A stretch of DNA of 43,041 nt, from NCBI GenBank assembly GCA_021323955.1, contig JAJPKC010000479.1, forward strand, positions 1 through 43,041. Reading direction: 5' to 3'. Below, one piece after another: positions 9,322 through 20,171 of this stretch (the stretch's first letter is position 1; every line of letters begins with the position of its first letter). This DNA is from Oscillatoriales cyanobacterium Centralia_MAG_596. GTDB taxonomy: Bacteria > Cyanobacteriota > Cyanobacteriia > Leptolyngbyales > Leptolyngbyaceae. Below the pieces are notes generated by a model. That model saw only the letters and a program-made list of their open reading frames with translations, did not search any database and was not told the origin of the DNA. The position numbers and the translations under genes were made by a program.

Positions 9322-10188
9322 TTATTTCGCTGGGGCGGGGGTAGCTTTGGCGGCGTCCGCGGGGGCTAAGGGCGACAACGCCTCCAGCTTGAACGTTGTG
9401 GTTAACTTGGGTTCGGGTTGGCAGTTCGGCAAGAAGCGCACGGTGTTGCCCCGAATTTCAAACAGTCGATTGACGTTGGTATTGGCTGCCGTACCATCGC
9501 CCACGGTGATTTTCACATCCTTGAAAACGAGAAACGGTTGCAATCGCTCGATGTTGCGAAAAATCGCCTGCGTTTGGTTGATATTGCCCTCAAAAACGAC
9601 GTTGGCGACCTCACGCTTCAGCTTGCTATTCACCAGCGAACCGTAGGAGTTGTCTGTAATGATGCCCGATGCTTTCGGATCTGGCGTAAATTCTCTCAGT
9701 TGCGCTTTGCGCGCCAGCTCAACACCATCCTTGCGCAGTGAATCCACATTCGCGCGTACCCAATTTGGGCAAGCGGCCAGGCGGTCTTGCTCCAGTTTGG
9801 CGACGCCAGCGTTGCGGGTTTCAATCTGACGATTGAGGTCTAGCAACAGCGTGTTGAGGGTGGACTCATTGGCAAAGAGCGATAGCACTTCAGTCCGCTG
9901 CTTTTTGGCCGCTTCGAGGTCGTTGTTGGCCGTTGCAATTTGTTTGGCGATCGCCGCTGCCTGCTGCACTTGATTTTCTTTGCTTTCGACTTCTTGCTTC
10001 AGTGAGTTGTATTTTTCCAACGCTGGCTGCACCAGGTTCAAAAACAAAAAGACCGAGAGCGCAATCCCACCGACCGCGAGCAAAATGCCCAAAACCGTTG
10101 GTGTTAAGGCGATGCCAAAAACCACCGGGTACGTTGGGCCGGTATCAAAATTGGGATCATTGGGAATAAAGTCGCCGCCAGCAGTCAT
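9322..10188 (-). CDS. pilO: Type IV pilus inner-membrane alignment protein PilO
   Basis: The 288-residue protein has one membrane helix (TPTVLGILLAVGGIALSVFLFLNL, roughly residues 29-52). A coiled-coil segment follows (YNSLKQEVESKENQVQQA to about residue 100), then a ferredoxin-like C-terminal domain. This is the PilO layout. PilO pairs with PilN and links PilM to the PilQ secretin across the periplasm. Its ATGA start overlaps the pilN stop by 4 bases, showing translational coupling. The N-terminal NDPNFDTGPTYP extension and the Ala/Pro-rich C-terminus are typical of cyanobacterial forms. An 81-base stretch with no hairpin separates it from pilQ. Confidence 0.9.
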   Translation of the reverse strand: MTAGGDFIPNDPNFDTGPTYPVVFGIALTPTVLGILLAVGGIALSVFLFLNLVQPALEKYNSLKQEVESKENQVQQAAAIAKQIATANNDLEAAKKQRTEVLSLFANESTLNTLLLDLNRQIETRNAGVAKLEQDRLAACPNWVRANVDSLRKDGVELARKAQLREFTPDPKASGIITDNSYGSLVNSKLKREVANVVFEGNINQTQAIFRNIERLQPFLVFKDVKITVGDGTAANTNVNRLFEIRGNTVRFLPNCQPEPKLTTTFKLEALSPLAPADAAKATPAPAK

Positions 10189-11012
10189 GGTTGGATTACT
10201 CCCTTACGTTGCAGATCTTCAATCCGGGTGACCAACCCGACAGCACCCTTACGGTCAAGCTCTTGCAGCAGTTCAGAAGCGGGCACATCGCTCAGCGCCG
10301 TGTCGATTTGAAATTCCACCTGCTTCGGCAGTTGGGGCAACTGTTCGGGAGTCGCTACATTCTGCTGCTGTGAGTCTGGTAGCTTCACTGGCTCTACCTT
10401 CGCGGCTTCTTTCTGTAGCGTGGCTTTCACCAATTTGGTGTTTTCGGCTTTGAGAAAGTTCGATTTTTGCAGCACGAGCAAGAAATCATTCACGTCGTTA
10501 AATGAATTTGCCAGTCCTGAAATCTGGATGCTTGACGTGGGCGGCGGCACAGCAGCGGCGTTAGCCCCTGGTGATGGACTGGGACTGGGCTGTGGTTGGC
10601 CGGATGGCGTTGACTGGGTGACGGACAAGATCTGCACGCCCGGTGGAATGCGATCGCGCATTTCCTGCATCATGGCAGACCAGGGTTTCACCAGGTTAAA
10701 CACACTGGCCAGCGCGCCGGTTTCGTCCTTGATTTGCTTGGTCTGGTTGTTAATATCGGCGATTTGTTTTTGCTTGGTCGTTAAATCACCAAGCTGGCTG
10801 TCCAGCTCCGATCGCCGTTGTTCCAACCCGTTGTTCTGTGCCTGCAAAAATAAGAGCGAACCAATTGTGGCAGCCAGCAGACCCAGCCCAACCGCTGCGC
10901 CGAGGAAGAGGGGTCGCCGACTATCCGTTGCGACGGCTCTGGTTTTTTGCCGCGCCGAATCAGGCCGATACTCCGGTCGATCGTTCAGAAAGTTGATGTC
11001 TAAGCTATACAT
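10185..11012 (-). CDS. pilN: Type IV pilus assembly protein PilN
   Basis: The 275-residue protein begins with the family's short cytoplasmic PilM-binding motif (YSLDINFLNDRP; consensus xxINLLPxR). One transmembrane helix follows at about residues 36-56 (LFLGAAVGLGLLAATIGSLLFL), then a coiled coil (LEQRRSELDSQLGDLTTKQKQIADI). A periplasmic domain contains the characteristic MQEMRDRIPPGVQILSVT and IQISGLANSFNDVNDFLLVL. Within it lies a Pro/Ser linker near residue 140. A GGGAGG ribosome site about 10 bases upstream overlaps the end of pilM. It is the second gene of the cluster, with 2 bases separating it from the pilM stop. Confidence 0.9.
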   Translation of the reverse strand: MYSLDINFLNDRPEYRPDSARQKTRAVATDSRRPLFLGAAVGLGLLAATIGSLLFLQAQNNGLEQRRSELDSQLGDLTTKQKQIADINNQTKQIKDETGALASVFNLVKPWSAMMQEMRDRIPPGVQILSVTQSTPSGQPQPSPSPSPGANAAAVPPPTSSIQISGLANSFNDVNDFLLVLQKSNFLKAENTKLVKATLQKEAAKVEPVKLPDSQQQNVATPEQLPQLPKQVEFQIDTALSDVPASELLQELDRKGAVGLVTRIEDLQRKGVIQP

Positions 11013-11014
11013 GT

Positions 11015-12130
11015 CTATCTAGCCTCCCGTAGTCCTAAACCCAGCACGACCCCTAATCCTGGCCGCTGGGCTTGAGGCACGTCTTGCGTGACCTCCAATC
11101 CTAAGGCCGTAATGGGATCGATCTGACTGCTCGGCAAACTCAATCGATGCGTAAAAAATTCATCGAGCTGCCCAATCGATCCACCTGGCCCTGCAAGCAG
11201 CAGTTGGGCTACTTCCAGGTTGTCGCCCTGGTTCAGGTAGAAGTCGATCGAGCGGCGCAGCTCGTCGGCCAGTTCGCCAATGATTCGCAGCATCGCTGCG
11301 GCACCGGGATTGGTACCGCCCATTTTCCCTGGCCCACCCACGGTGTCTCCCGTGTTGACAGGGATGGTCATACTCTGAAGCAACTCAGTGCTGCGGGACG
11401 GCGGCAAGTTCATGGCCCGCGACAGCGCACTCTGGATTTGATAGGTGCCGATCGGCACGGTACGTGAGAACTGCGGTACACCATCAACCGCGATCGAAAT
11501 CTCAGTACTTTCAAACTCAATATCGACGATCGCCACTGCCTCTTGCGGTGAAAACTGCCGTAGCTGTTCTCGAATTGTCCGAATTAACGAGAAGCTGCTG
11601 ATTTCCAGCACATCAATCTGCAAACCTGCTTGTTGAAACGTCCGCACATAGGAATCAGTAATTTCTTTGCGCGTTGCTACTAGCAAGACTTGAAACTTTT
11701 CAATGCCATCTTCGTCAACAAACAGCCCTAATTTTTGATAGTCAACGTCTGCCTCTTCGCGAGGAAACGGCAAATAAAGACCAGCCTCTTGATTCAGAAC
11801 CATCTCTCGCAGTTCTTGATCGTTGAGCTCTGCCGGAATGGGAATAATGCGGGTGACTGTATCACGCCCACCAGCAACCGCCGTCGCGACGCGTTTGACC
11901 TTGAGCTTGTGCTCGGCCAGTAGCGACTGGAGCAGCTCTGCCATGCCTGCGGCATCAGTAATTTGACCTTCGTGAAATAACCCCTCTGGAACGGGTGTTG
12001 TCGCCAACGTAACGAGCTTGAATCCCTGACCTTGTTTACGCAGTTGCGCCACACTGATGTGATCGGGAGCCAACTCGATGCCGATCCCCTTAGATTTTCC
12101 AGAAAATAGATTTTTCAGAGAGTTAACCAC
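11015..12130 (-). CDS. pilM: Type IV pilus actin-like ATPase PilM
   Basis: The 371-residue protein has the actin-like fold of PilM, the cytoplasmic ring component that binds the PilN tail. Landmarks are the phosphate-1 strand GIGIELAPDHISVAQL, a conserved AVAGGRDTVTRIIPIP region, LNQEAGLYLPF, IVDIEFESTEISI (phosphate-2) and LLAGPGGSIGQLDEFF. Start is GTG at 12128-12130; no strong ribosome site was seen. It is first in pilMNOQ, so the operon promoter should lie in the 700 bases upstream. Confidence 0.92.
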   Translation of the reverse strand: MVNSLKNLFSGKSKGIGIELAPDHISVAQLRKQGQGFKLVTLATTPVPEGLFHEGQITDAAGMAELLQSLLAEHKLKVKRVATAVAGGRDTVTRIIPIPAELNDQELREMVLNQEAGLYLPFPREEADVDYQKLGLFVDEDGIEKFQVLLVATRKEITDSYVRTFQQAGLQIDVLEISSFSLIRTIREQLRQFSPQEAVAIVDIEFESTEISIAVDGVPQFSRTVPIGTYQIQSALSRAMNLPPSRSTELLQSMTIPVNTGDTVGGPGKMGGTNPGAAAMLRIIGELADELRRSIDFYLNQGDNLEVAQLLLAGPGGSIGQLDEFFTHRLSLPSSQIDPITALGLEVTQDVPQAQRPGLGVVLGLGLREAR

Positions 12131-12835
12131 AATTCTGTCTACTCACTTCAACAGTTAAGAAGAGGACTTGTCATCGCAAAGTCAAATGTTTGTGCGCTAG
12201 TGCATGGTACCCAATTTAATTGAGATTCCCCATTCTACGACTAAAGATACAAACCTTAAACCCTGCCATGAATCGAGCAACTTTTTGACAAAGAAAAATT
12301 ATAGAAGGTTTGTCTTGCATTGAATCACTTTCAAGCGAATCAATTTTGGTGATAAGCGATGATTTTAATCGCGATCGATCGCACGTTTGCACCTGCCCTG
12401 ACGTTAACAATTCAGCTTGACTAAACTGTTATGTCAGGAAACGATCGTGGCTAAAAAGACTCTCCCTTTTCAACGTTTCTTCTGATACACCAGCGATGTT
12501 ACACACAATTTGGAGAGTTGATCAAAAAATTTTGGAAAATCGTTGACATGCAGAGCGCAAACGATGAGGGTGATGTCACGGGCAGGGAGGGAAACGGCGT
12601 CTGGACAGGCAACAGAGGGCTGGCACTACGGGTTTGCATACGAAGGGGCGCGACCATCCCTGCTGTAGCGCATGCGCGACTCAGCCAGGAACTGTCTCAC
12701 GCGATCGCGCCTGGTGCCCACACTCTACCGCCAAACAACTGTAGAGCCGCTACAGGTAACGGCTCTACAGGCAGGATTTTTCAATTAGGCTGGTGTTCTG
12801 ATCAGGGAACAGCCCAGCCGTCACTAATGAGCCTC
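12131..12835. other. 705-base intergenic region upstream of pilM and downstream of pnp
   Basis: Both flanking genes are on the minus strand, so this stretch carries the 3' end region of pnp and the promoter and leader of pilMNOQ. The half next to pilM is AT-rich, as expected of a promoter. A hairpin near the pnp end is listed separately. Open frames on both strands lack recognisable domains and are not called. Confidence 0.5.
12739..12770 (-). terminator. Candidate pnp terminator hairpin
   Basis: A perfect 11-bp inverted repeat (12739-12749 with 12760-12770, arm CTGTAGAGCCG, 10-base loop) lies about 65 bases beyond the pnp stop. The T-tract after it on the minus strand is weak, so this could also be a processing or stability hairpin. 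Confidence 0.5.
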
Positions 12836-14986
12836 CTAGCTCACAGCCGCGGCTTCGCGTGCCGCAGCGGCTTCATCAGGGTGGATACCGAGACGGGTGA
12901 GGTTAATGCGTCCCCGGCTGTCAATCTCGCGGACTTTGACGATGACCTCATCCCCAATGGACACTTCATCCTCCACCTTACCAACGCGATAGTCGGCAAG
13001 CTGGGAAATGTGGATCATCCCTTCTTTACCGGGTAGGAACTCGACAAAGGCCCCGATCGGGATAATGCGAGTGATCTTACCGGCATACACATCGCCCTGG
13101 TTGAGCTTGCGGGTCATGCCCTGGATGATGCTGCGGGCCTTTTTGGCTGCTTCGCCATCCACGGATGAGATCGTGACGATGCCACTGTCCTCGATGTCGA
13201 TCTTGGCTCCCGTTTCCTCGGTAATGCCCTTGATGGTCTTTCCACCAGGGCCGATGATCATCCCGATCAAATCGGGATCAATCTTGATCGTCAGTAACCG
13301 TGGGGCGAATAGCGACAGTTCGGGACGGGGTTTGTCGATCGTCTCCAGCATCTTCGAGAGGATATGAAGGCGGGCTGGTTTGGCCTCATTAATGGCTTGA
13401 GCAATCACCGCTAGCGGCAGGCCATTGATCTTCATGTCGAGCTGGAGCGCCGTGATGCCTGTATCGGTTCCCGCCACTTTAAAGTCCATATCGCCCAGGA
13501 AATCCTCGATACCCTGGATGTCAGTCAAGATGCGAATTTCGTCGCCTTCCTTAATCAGCCCCATAGCGGCCCCGCTCACGGGTTTGGTGATGGGAACGCC
13601 GGCATCCATCAAGGCCAGCGTCGAGCCGGAAACCGAACCCATCGAGGTTGACCCGTTCGATGACAGCACTTCCGAGACGACTCGCAGCACGTAGGGAAAC
13701 TCTTCTTTCTGCGGCAGTACCGGGATCAGTGCCCGTTCTGCCAGTGCCCCGTGACCGACTTCCCGCCGACCGGGCGATCGCATGGGGCGTGTTTCGCCCA
13801 CCGAGTAGGGTGGAAAATTGTAGTGATGCAGGTAACGCTTTTGCTCATCGGGGTGCAGGTCGTCGAGTTCTTGCGCGTCACCCGGCGTACCCAGCGTGAC
13901 CACCGATAGCACCTGCGTCAGTCCCCGATTGAACAGGCCGCTACCGTGGACGCGTGGTGGCAAGACACCCACCCGGCACGAAATCGGGCGCACTTCATCC
14001 AGCTTCCGACCGTCAACGCGAATGTTGTCTTCAATCACCTGACGCCGCATGAGGGTCTTGGTGACCTCTTTGAAGGTGTTACTCAGCGCTTTGGGGGCTG
14101 CTGCTGCCGCTACTTTGACGGGATCTTCGTCGGGCAGTCCGGCGATCGCTTCGACTACAGACGCCTTAATTTCATCCAGTGCGGCATCGCGCACATTTTT
14201 ATCCTTCTCAAAGCGACCGAGCACTTCTTTTACTGGCAGCGTCACACGCTCTTTAATAAAGTTCTCCAGGGTTTGATCGACCACAGGGGGTTCCTCTTTA
14301 ACCTGCTCGATGCCCAGTTCTTGCAGCAGATCGAGTTGCGCCTGGATCAGGTCGCGAACCGCTTCGTAGCCAAAATCGATCGCCTCAATCACGTCCTGTT
14401 CGGGGAGCTGATTGGCACCCGCTTCAACCATGATGACGCCATCGGGCGTTCCTGCTACCACCAGGTCTAAATCACCCGCTTCGATCTCGCTGAAGGTGGG
14501 GTTAATGATGAAATCATCGCCAACCAGACCAACCCGCACGGCGGCCATCGGGCCATTGAAGGGCATTTTGGCCAGGAGTACGGCGATCGATGCACCCGTG
14601 ACGGCCAGGACATCGGGGGGGACGCGATCGTCCATCGACATTGTTGTGGCAACAACCTGAATGTCATCCCGCAGCCAACCGGGAAACAGGGGCCGCAGAG
14701 GGCGATCAATCAGCCGACTGGTCAGGGTTGCCCGTTCGGGTGGCCGTCCTTCCCGTCGCAAAAAGCCACCTGGAATCCGGCCTGCAGCGTATAGCCGTTC
14801 TTCATAATCGACCAGCAGCGGTAAGAAATCAATGCCTTCTCTGGCCGCGGCGCGCGTTGCCGTCACTAAAACCGCCGTATCCCCCGATTGAATCAGGACG
14901 GTTCCGCCTGCTTGTGGTGCAAGTAAACCAACCTTTAGCCGAATATCCCTACCATCGAAGGATATCGACTTTTCAAACTCTTCCAT
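12836..14986 (-). CDS. pnp: Polyribonucleotide nucleotidyltransferase (PNPase)
   Basis: The 716-residue protein is a full-length PNPase, the phosphorolytic 3'-to-5' exoribonuclease that can also add tails in cyanobacteria. The first RNase PH domain carries [21 protein letters not shown]. The second carries [11 protein letters not shown]-like [27 protein letters not shown] and [13 protein letters not shown], with the catalytic Asp region. A KH domain ([16 protein letters not shown], about 555-615) and an S1 domain ([31 protein letters not shown], about 625-695) follow. The ATG has a GGATAA element upstream. It stands alone, with no rpsO next to it. Confidence 0.97.
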   Translation of the reverse strand: MEEFEKSISFDGRDIRLKVGLLAPQAGGTVLIQSGDTAVLVTATRAAAREGIDFLPLLVDYEERLYAAGRIPGGFLRREGRPPERATLTSRLIDRPLRPLFPGWLRDDIQVVATTMSMDDRVPPDVLAVTGASIAVLLAKMPFNGPMAAVRVGLVGDDFIINPTFSEIEAGDLDLVVAGTPDGVIMVEAGANQLPEQDVIEAIDFGYEAVRDLIQAQLDLLQELGIEQVKEEPPVVDQTLENFIKERVTLPVKEVLGRFEKDKNVRDAALDEIKASVVEAIAGLPDEDPVKVAAAAAPKALSNTFKEVTKTLMRRQVIEDNIRVDGRKLDEVRPISCRVGVLPPRVHGSGLFNRGLTQVLSVVTLGTPGDAQELDDLHPDEQKRYLHHYNFPPYSVGETRPMRSPGRREVGHGALAERALIPVLPQKEEFPYVLRVVSEVLSSNGSTSMGSVSGSTLALMDAGVPITKPVSGAAMGLIKEGDEIRILTDIQGIEDFLGDMDFKVAGTDTGITALQLDMKINGLPLAVIAQAINEAKPARLHILSKMLETIDKPRPELSLFAPRLLTIKIDPDLIGMIIGPGGKTIKGITEETGAKIDIEDSGIVTISSVDGEAAKKARSIIQGMTRKLNQGDVYAGKITRIIPIGAFVEFLPGKEGMIHISQLADYRVGKVEDEVSIGDEVIVKVREIDSRGRINLTRLGIHPDEAAAAREAAAVS

Positions 14987-15807
14987 GTAGTGTGTTATCC
15001 TTTTCTGTCTCTCTTTTTGTTCTCTCTCGCAATCGTAGCACTGATATTCCGATACGGCTTTTTATGGTTACGATCATGAAAAGTGATCGATTTAAAACGT
15101 TAAAAAACTCTAAGAAAGCACCCGGATAGAGGCTTGAAAAAAGTGGACAAAAGCCTTGACTCGTAGGGATTGGCGTTCACTGGTTTAACGGTTGATGGCG
15201 GCGTTAGCCCGATGACTTTAGCGCCCTCTACATCACCGCACTTGCAGTTTCAGGTTGTACAATGGCACTGATGATACAGTTGCGATCGTGGTGGCTGAAC
15301 CTGAAGTCGTGCGCTTGCGGGGGCTTTTTTTATGGTCGGCGGCCAAAGGGGCGGCACTAAGAGTGGCAAGCCTCTATCGTTGATGAGCCGTGTGATGAAT
15401 TGTGTAGAAATTGTACGTTTTGAACGGGGATGTCAGTCAGCGTTGTTGTGATTTCAGTCAGTCGCGATCGCGACTCTATTGACTGTCTAGCCATTAGCCT
15501 GCCTTGAAGAAATTGCTGACACAATGCGACCGCAAGAGTTTACCTGCCGTCGTTTGGTATTGCGAGGGCGTAGACATGGCAACCTGTAGCAAGCGCGATC
15601 GGTTGGTGGCACAGTCAGCAACGACATCGATTATGGGCCTGACAAGCACCCCGTTGCCGATCGCTTCAGAGAAGCGTTTTTGCTACTTTTGATCCAAATG
15701 TTTCCATTCTTAGCAGACTTTTGCAGCCTCCATAGATTTTAATTTCTTGATTTTAATTCCCTGACTGTAATCTTTTGTTCCGCGCACTTTGAAACGCTCT
15801 AACCCGC
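14987..15807. other. 821-base gene-free region between pnp and SNF2 helicase, rich in inverted repeats
   Basis: The flanking genes diverge, so both promoters lie here. The middle part contains a 12-bp perfect inverted repeat (15125-15136 with 15367-15378). Inside it are a 6-bp hairpin (AGGCTT/AAGCCT), an 8-bp pair (TTCAGGTT near 15248 with AACCTGAA near 15298) and a T-run at about 15325-15331. No tRNA, tmRNA, RNase P or SRP signature was recognised. A 62-codon frame from TTG 15504 has no domain or ribosome site and is not called. The 16-bp palindrome at 15460-15475 is an extended HIP1. Confidence 0.45.
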
Positions 15808-18800
15808 ATGGCAATTCTACACGGTAGCTGGTTTATTTGCTCTCAACCGGATGCAGCCGCTGGTCTGAGCGATCAGCGTTCTGGACTCACCGCTACCGCG
15901 CTGTCGGGTGGGTATCTCTTTATCTGGGGCGAGCTATGGCGGCGCATCACGCCGGAATCGTTACCGTTGAGCGGTCTGGATATGGCCCCCGATGGGATCG
16001 GTCAGCATCCCTTTGCCATGACATCGACGGCACTGCTGGACTTTTTGCGATCGCGGCAGCAGGCTGGCAAACTGCGGCTCTCGGAGTCAATGTTGAACCC
16101 AGCGCAATCAACGCCTCCCGCAGCGAAAGCAACACGTGGAGCATCACGGTCGGGGGCCGCCATTGCGGACGCCACGCCGTCAGCGGCAGCGACAGGCCGT
16201 TGGCAAACTCAGATCTTAGCGGTGCCGTCCTATGCTGCGGCTGGTGAGCTTGATTTGCCTGTGGGCACCATTGTGCCGCAGCATTCAGCCGCTGCGGCAG
16301 GCGATCGTGACCTGTTCCTGCATCCGTGGCAGGTGGAGGGCCTCTGTTTGGATCCAGTCGCGGCGATGGCGTTCTTAAACTCGTTGCCGCTTGGAGCCGT
16401 CACGGCGGATGATTCCTTTCTCGGCAGTGACCTGCGGTTCTGGTCTCATGTGGCGCGCTGGAGCCTTGACCTGTTGGCGCGATCGAAATTTCTACCAGGG
16501 CTGGAAAGTGTTGATTCGATGACGGTCGCTCGCTGGCAGCCGTTGCTGGACAGTGCGGTGGATCAGGTGCGGCTCAAGCATTTTGCGGATCGGATGCCCA
16601 TTGTCTGTCGGCTGTATCAGCAGGAAGCAGATACCCTGCCGACGGCTTTACCCGCCGACACGCCCCATCCGTCCGCTGGCACTCCCCTCGCGATCGCGCT
16701 CCCAACCTCACCCCAAGGGCTGCTTCACGCCTTTCTCCGCGGCACGCTCGATGCCCAAATTCGCCTGCTGGCGTCTCAGCTATCCTGGGCGACAACTACC
16801 GAAAAACCGGCTTCCGGTGCGGCCAAAGCGGTCGCGGTTACATCCCCGGTTCGGGAGTGGTTACACGCGCTCGCGCAACCGATCGCGGGCATCAATGCTG
16901 GTGGGCTAGAGTCGCTGACAGCGGCACTCGCCACCTGGACGGCCCCGCTACAATACCAGGGCATACAGCATCTCTTTCGCACCTGTCTTTACCTGCATCC
17001 TCCCCAACCGGGGCAAAGCCAGTGGCAGCTGGAGTATTTTTTGCAGGCGGCTGATGACAGCGAGTTTCTGGTCAGTGCGCCAACCATTTGGGGGAATCCG
17101 GTGGAGCGGTTGCAGTATCGGGGACGCACCATCGATCGCCCGCAAGAAACGCTATTGATGGGGTTAGGGCTGGCTTCGCGTCTGTATGCGCCGATCGAAC
17201 CCAGCTTGCAGGAACCGCGACCCCAATTTTGCCCGCTGACGGCCCAGCAAGCCTATGACTTTTTGAAGACTGTGACCTGGCGCTTACAGGACAGCGGGTT
17301 GGGCGTTGTGCTGCCGCCGAGTCTGTCCAATCAGGGTGGTTGGGCCAGCCGACTGGGGCTAAAAATTCAGGCGCAGTCGGCCAAACTCAACAAAGGTCAG
17401 GTACGACTGGGACTGCAAAGCCTGCTCAACTTTCGGTGGGAACTGTCTATTGGTGGACAGAGCCTATCGAAAGCGGAGTTCGATCGCCTGGTAGCTCTCA
17501 ACGCGCCGTTGGTTGAGATCAATGGCGAGTGGGTAGAACTGCGCCCTCAAGACATCCGTGCAGCCCAAACGTTCTTTGCCAGCCGCAAAGACCAAACGGC
17601 TCTATCGCTTGAAGATGCCCTACGCATCAGCACAGGCGACACGCAGACGATCGAAAAGCTGCCGGTCGTCAGTTTTGAAGCCTCTGGCCCTCTGCAAGAA
17701 CTGATTACCACGCTCAGCGGCAATCGCCAAATTGAAGCACTGCCCACACCCAGGCGTTTTCGTGGCGAACTGCGTCCTTACCAGTCGCGTGGGGTGGGGT
17801 GGCTGGCGTTCCTGGAGCAGTGGGGACTGGGGGCTTGTCTGGCAGACGATATGGGGCTGGGAAAGACCATTCAGCTCATCGCGTTTTTGCTGTACTTGAA
17901 AGAGCAAAAGACGCTGGAACATCCGACGCTGCTGGTCTGTCCGACCTCGGTGTTGGGTAACTGGGAGCGCGAAGTCAAGAAGTTTGGGCCAGACCTGGTC
18001 ACCTTTCTCTATCACGGAGACAAACGGCCGCAAGGGAAAGCCTTTGTCAAAGCGGCTCAGGGTAAAGACCTCATCATTACGAGCTATGCCCTGATCTATC
18101 GTGACCTCAAAGACCTGCAAAGCATTTCCTGGCAGGGGATCGTACTGGATGAAGCACAGAACATTAAAAACCCGGATGCCAAACAGTCACAGGCCGTACG
18201 CCAGTTAGATGCCCAGTTTCGCATTGCGCTAACGGGAACTCCGGTAGAAAATCGACTCTCGGAACTCTGGTCGATTCTGGATTTTCTCAACCCTGGCTAT
18301 CTGGGGCCCAAGAACTTTTTCCAGCGACGATTTGCCACCCCGATCGAGCGCTATGGAGATACGGCATCGCTGCAAACCCTGCGATCGCTGGTGCAACCCT
18401 TTCTGCTGCGCCGTCTCAAGACCGATCGCGATATCATCCAGGATTTGCCCGACAAGCAAGAGATGACGGTGTTCTGTGGACTGTCTTCCGAGCAGGCGTC
18501 CCTTTACCAGCACACGGTCGATCAATCGCTGAAGGAGATCGAAGCGGCAGAGGGCATCCAGCGTAAGGGCATCATTCTCGCGCTGCTCGTTAAGCTAAAG
18601 CAAATCTGCAATCATCCGGCCTTGTATCTGAAGGAGTCAGACGGGGGGGCGGGAACAAGGGGACGAGCGGGCAGGGAGACAACCTTGTTAACCGCTCAAA
18701 GCGCCTTCCAATCCCGATCGGGTAAACTGCAACGGCTGGAGGAAATGCTAGAAGAAGCGGTGGCAGAAGGCGATCGCGCCCTCATCTTCACCCAGTTTGC

Positions 18801-19266
18801 CGAGTGGGGCAAATTGCTCAAGGCCCATTTAGAGCAACAGTTGGGACGCGAGACCCTGTTCCTCTATGGCAGTACGCCGAAAAAGCAGCGCGAGGAGATG
18901 GTCGATCGCTTTCAGCACGACCCGCAAGGCCCCCGCATCTTCATCCTGTCGCTCAAAGCGGGTGGTGTCGGGCTAAACCTGACCCGCGCGAACCACGTGT
19001 TTCACTTCGATCGCTGGTGGAACCCGGCAGTGGAAAATCAGGCCACCGATCGCGTTTTCCGTATCGGGCAGACGCGCAATGTCCAGGTGCATAAATTTGT
19101 CTGCAATGGCACCCTCGAAGAAAAGGTCCACGAACTCATCGAGAGCAAGAAAGCGCTGGCAGAAAACGTCATTGGTGCTGGTGAAAACTGGCTCACCGAG
19201 CTGGATACGGATGCCTTGCGCGACCTGCTTCTGCTCGATCGCAGCGCCATTATTGGTGAAGAGTAG
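15808..19266 (+). CDS. SNF2-family DEAD/DEAH helicase with N-terminal SNF2-associated domain
   Basis: The 1152-residue protein is a SWI2/SNF2 (HepA/RapA-like) ATPase. It starts with MAILHGSWF, the opening seen in cyanobacterial members, and has about 500 residues of SNF2-associated (DUF3670-like) sequence. Motif I DDMGLGKT is at 680-687 and the DEAQ box at 781-784. The C-terminal helicase half has ALIFTQFAEW, ILSLKAGGVGLNLTRA and the motif VI region QATDRVFRIGQ near 1078-1088. Such proteins translocate on duplex DNA and remodel nucleoprotein. The bacterial target is unknown. A short charged Gly/Arg-rich insert near 950 (GGAGTRGRAGRE) looks like lineage-specific low complexity. Confidence 0.93.
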   Translation: MAILHGSWFICSQPDAAAGLSDQRSGLTATALSGGYLFIWGELWRRITPESLPLSGLDMAPDGIGQHPFAMTSTALLDFLRSRQQAGKLRLSESMLNPAQSTPPAAKATRGASRSGAAIADATPSAAATGRWQTQILAVPSYAAAGELDLPVGTIVPQHSAAAAGDRDLFLHPWQVEGLCLDPVAAMAFLNSLPLGAVTADDSFLGSDLRFWSHVARWSLDLLARSKFLPGLESVDSMTVARWQPLLDSAVDQVRLKHFADRMPIVCRLYQQEADTLPTALPADTPHPSAGTPLAIALPTSPQGLLHAFLRGTLDAQIRLLASQLSWATTTEKPASGAAKAVAVTSPVREWLHALAQPIAGINAGGLESLTAALATWTAPLQYQGIQHLFRTCLYLHPPQPGQSQWQLEYFLQAADDSEFLVSAPTIWGNPVERLQYRGRTIDRPQETLLMGLGLASRLYAPIEPSLQEPRPQFCPLTAQQAYDFLKTVTWRLQDSGLGVVLPPSLSNQGGWASRLGLKIQAQSAKLNKGQVRLGLQSLLNFRWELSIGGQSLSKAEFDRLVALNAPLVEINGEWVELRPQDIRAAQTFFASRKDQTALSLEDALRISTGDTQTIEKLPVVSFEASGPLQELITTLSGNRQIEALPTPRRFRGELRPYQSRGVGWLAFLEQWGLGACLADDMGLGKTIQLIAFLLYLKEQKTLEHPTLLVCPTSVLGNWEREVKKFGPDLVTFLYHGDKRPQGKAFVKAAQGKDLIITSYALIYRDLKDLQSISWQGIVLDEAQNIKNPDAKQSQAVRQLDAQFRIALTGTPVENRLSELWSILDFLNPGYLGPKNFFQRRFATPIERYGDTASLQTLRSLVQPFLLRRLKTDRDIIQDLPDKQEMTVFCGLSSEQASLYQHTVDQSLKEIEAAEGIQRKGIILALLVKLKQICNHPALYLKESDGGAGTRGRAGRETTLLTAQSAFQSRSGKLQRLEEMLEEAVAEGDRALIFTQFAEWGKLLKAHLEQQLGRETLFLYGSTPKKQREEMVDRFQHDPQGPRIFILSLKAGGVGLNLTRANHVFHFDRWWNPAVENQATDRVFRIGQTRNVQVHKFVCNGTLEEKVHELIESKKALAENVIGAGENWLTELDTDALRDLLLLDRSAIIGEE

Positions 19267-19331
19267 TTATCGCTGTGGCCGGCAAGCTCAGGACATAGCC
19301 AGTCGCAGGATAGTCGATTCTGGATTAGGCT

Positions 19332-19353
19332 GGCTGACTCGCCGCCGTCAGCC
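19332..19353. terminator. Hairpin between convergent SNF2 helicase and ferredoxin genes
   Basis: A 7-bp perfect inverted repeat (GGCTGAC, 8-base loop, GTCAGCC) sits in the 123-base convergent gap. It has no clear T-run on either side, so a terminator role is tentative. Confidence 0.35.
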
Positions 19354-19389
19354 TGAAATGGCCACGGCTATATTTAGTGAAGAGTGCCG

Positions 19390-20171
<782 letters not shown>

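Noticed and set aside
12216-12410. 64-codon minus-strand frame upstream of pilM
   Set aside because: It has no recognisable motif and overlaps the AT-rich region that should hold the pil promoter.
15460-15475. 16-bp perfect palindrome AGTCGCGATCGCGACT
   Set aside because: It is an extended HIP1 motif, which is abundant across the window and not a specific operator.
15504-15692. 62-codon frame from TTG between pnp and the SNF2 helicase
   Set aside because: It has no ribosome site, family resemblance or hydrophobic/helical pattern.
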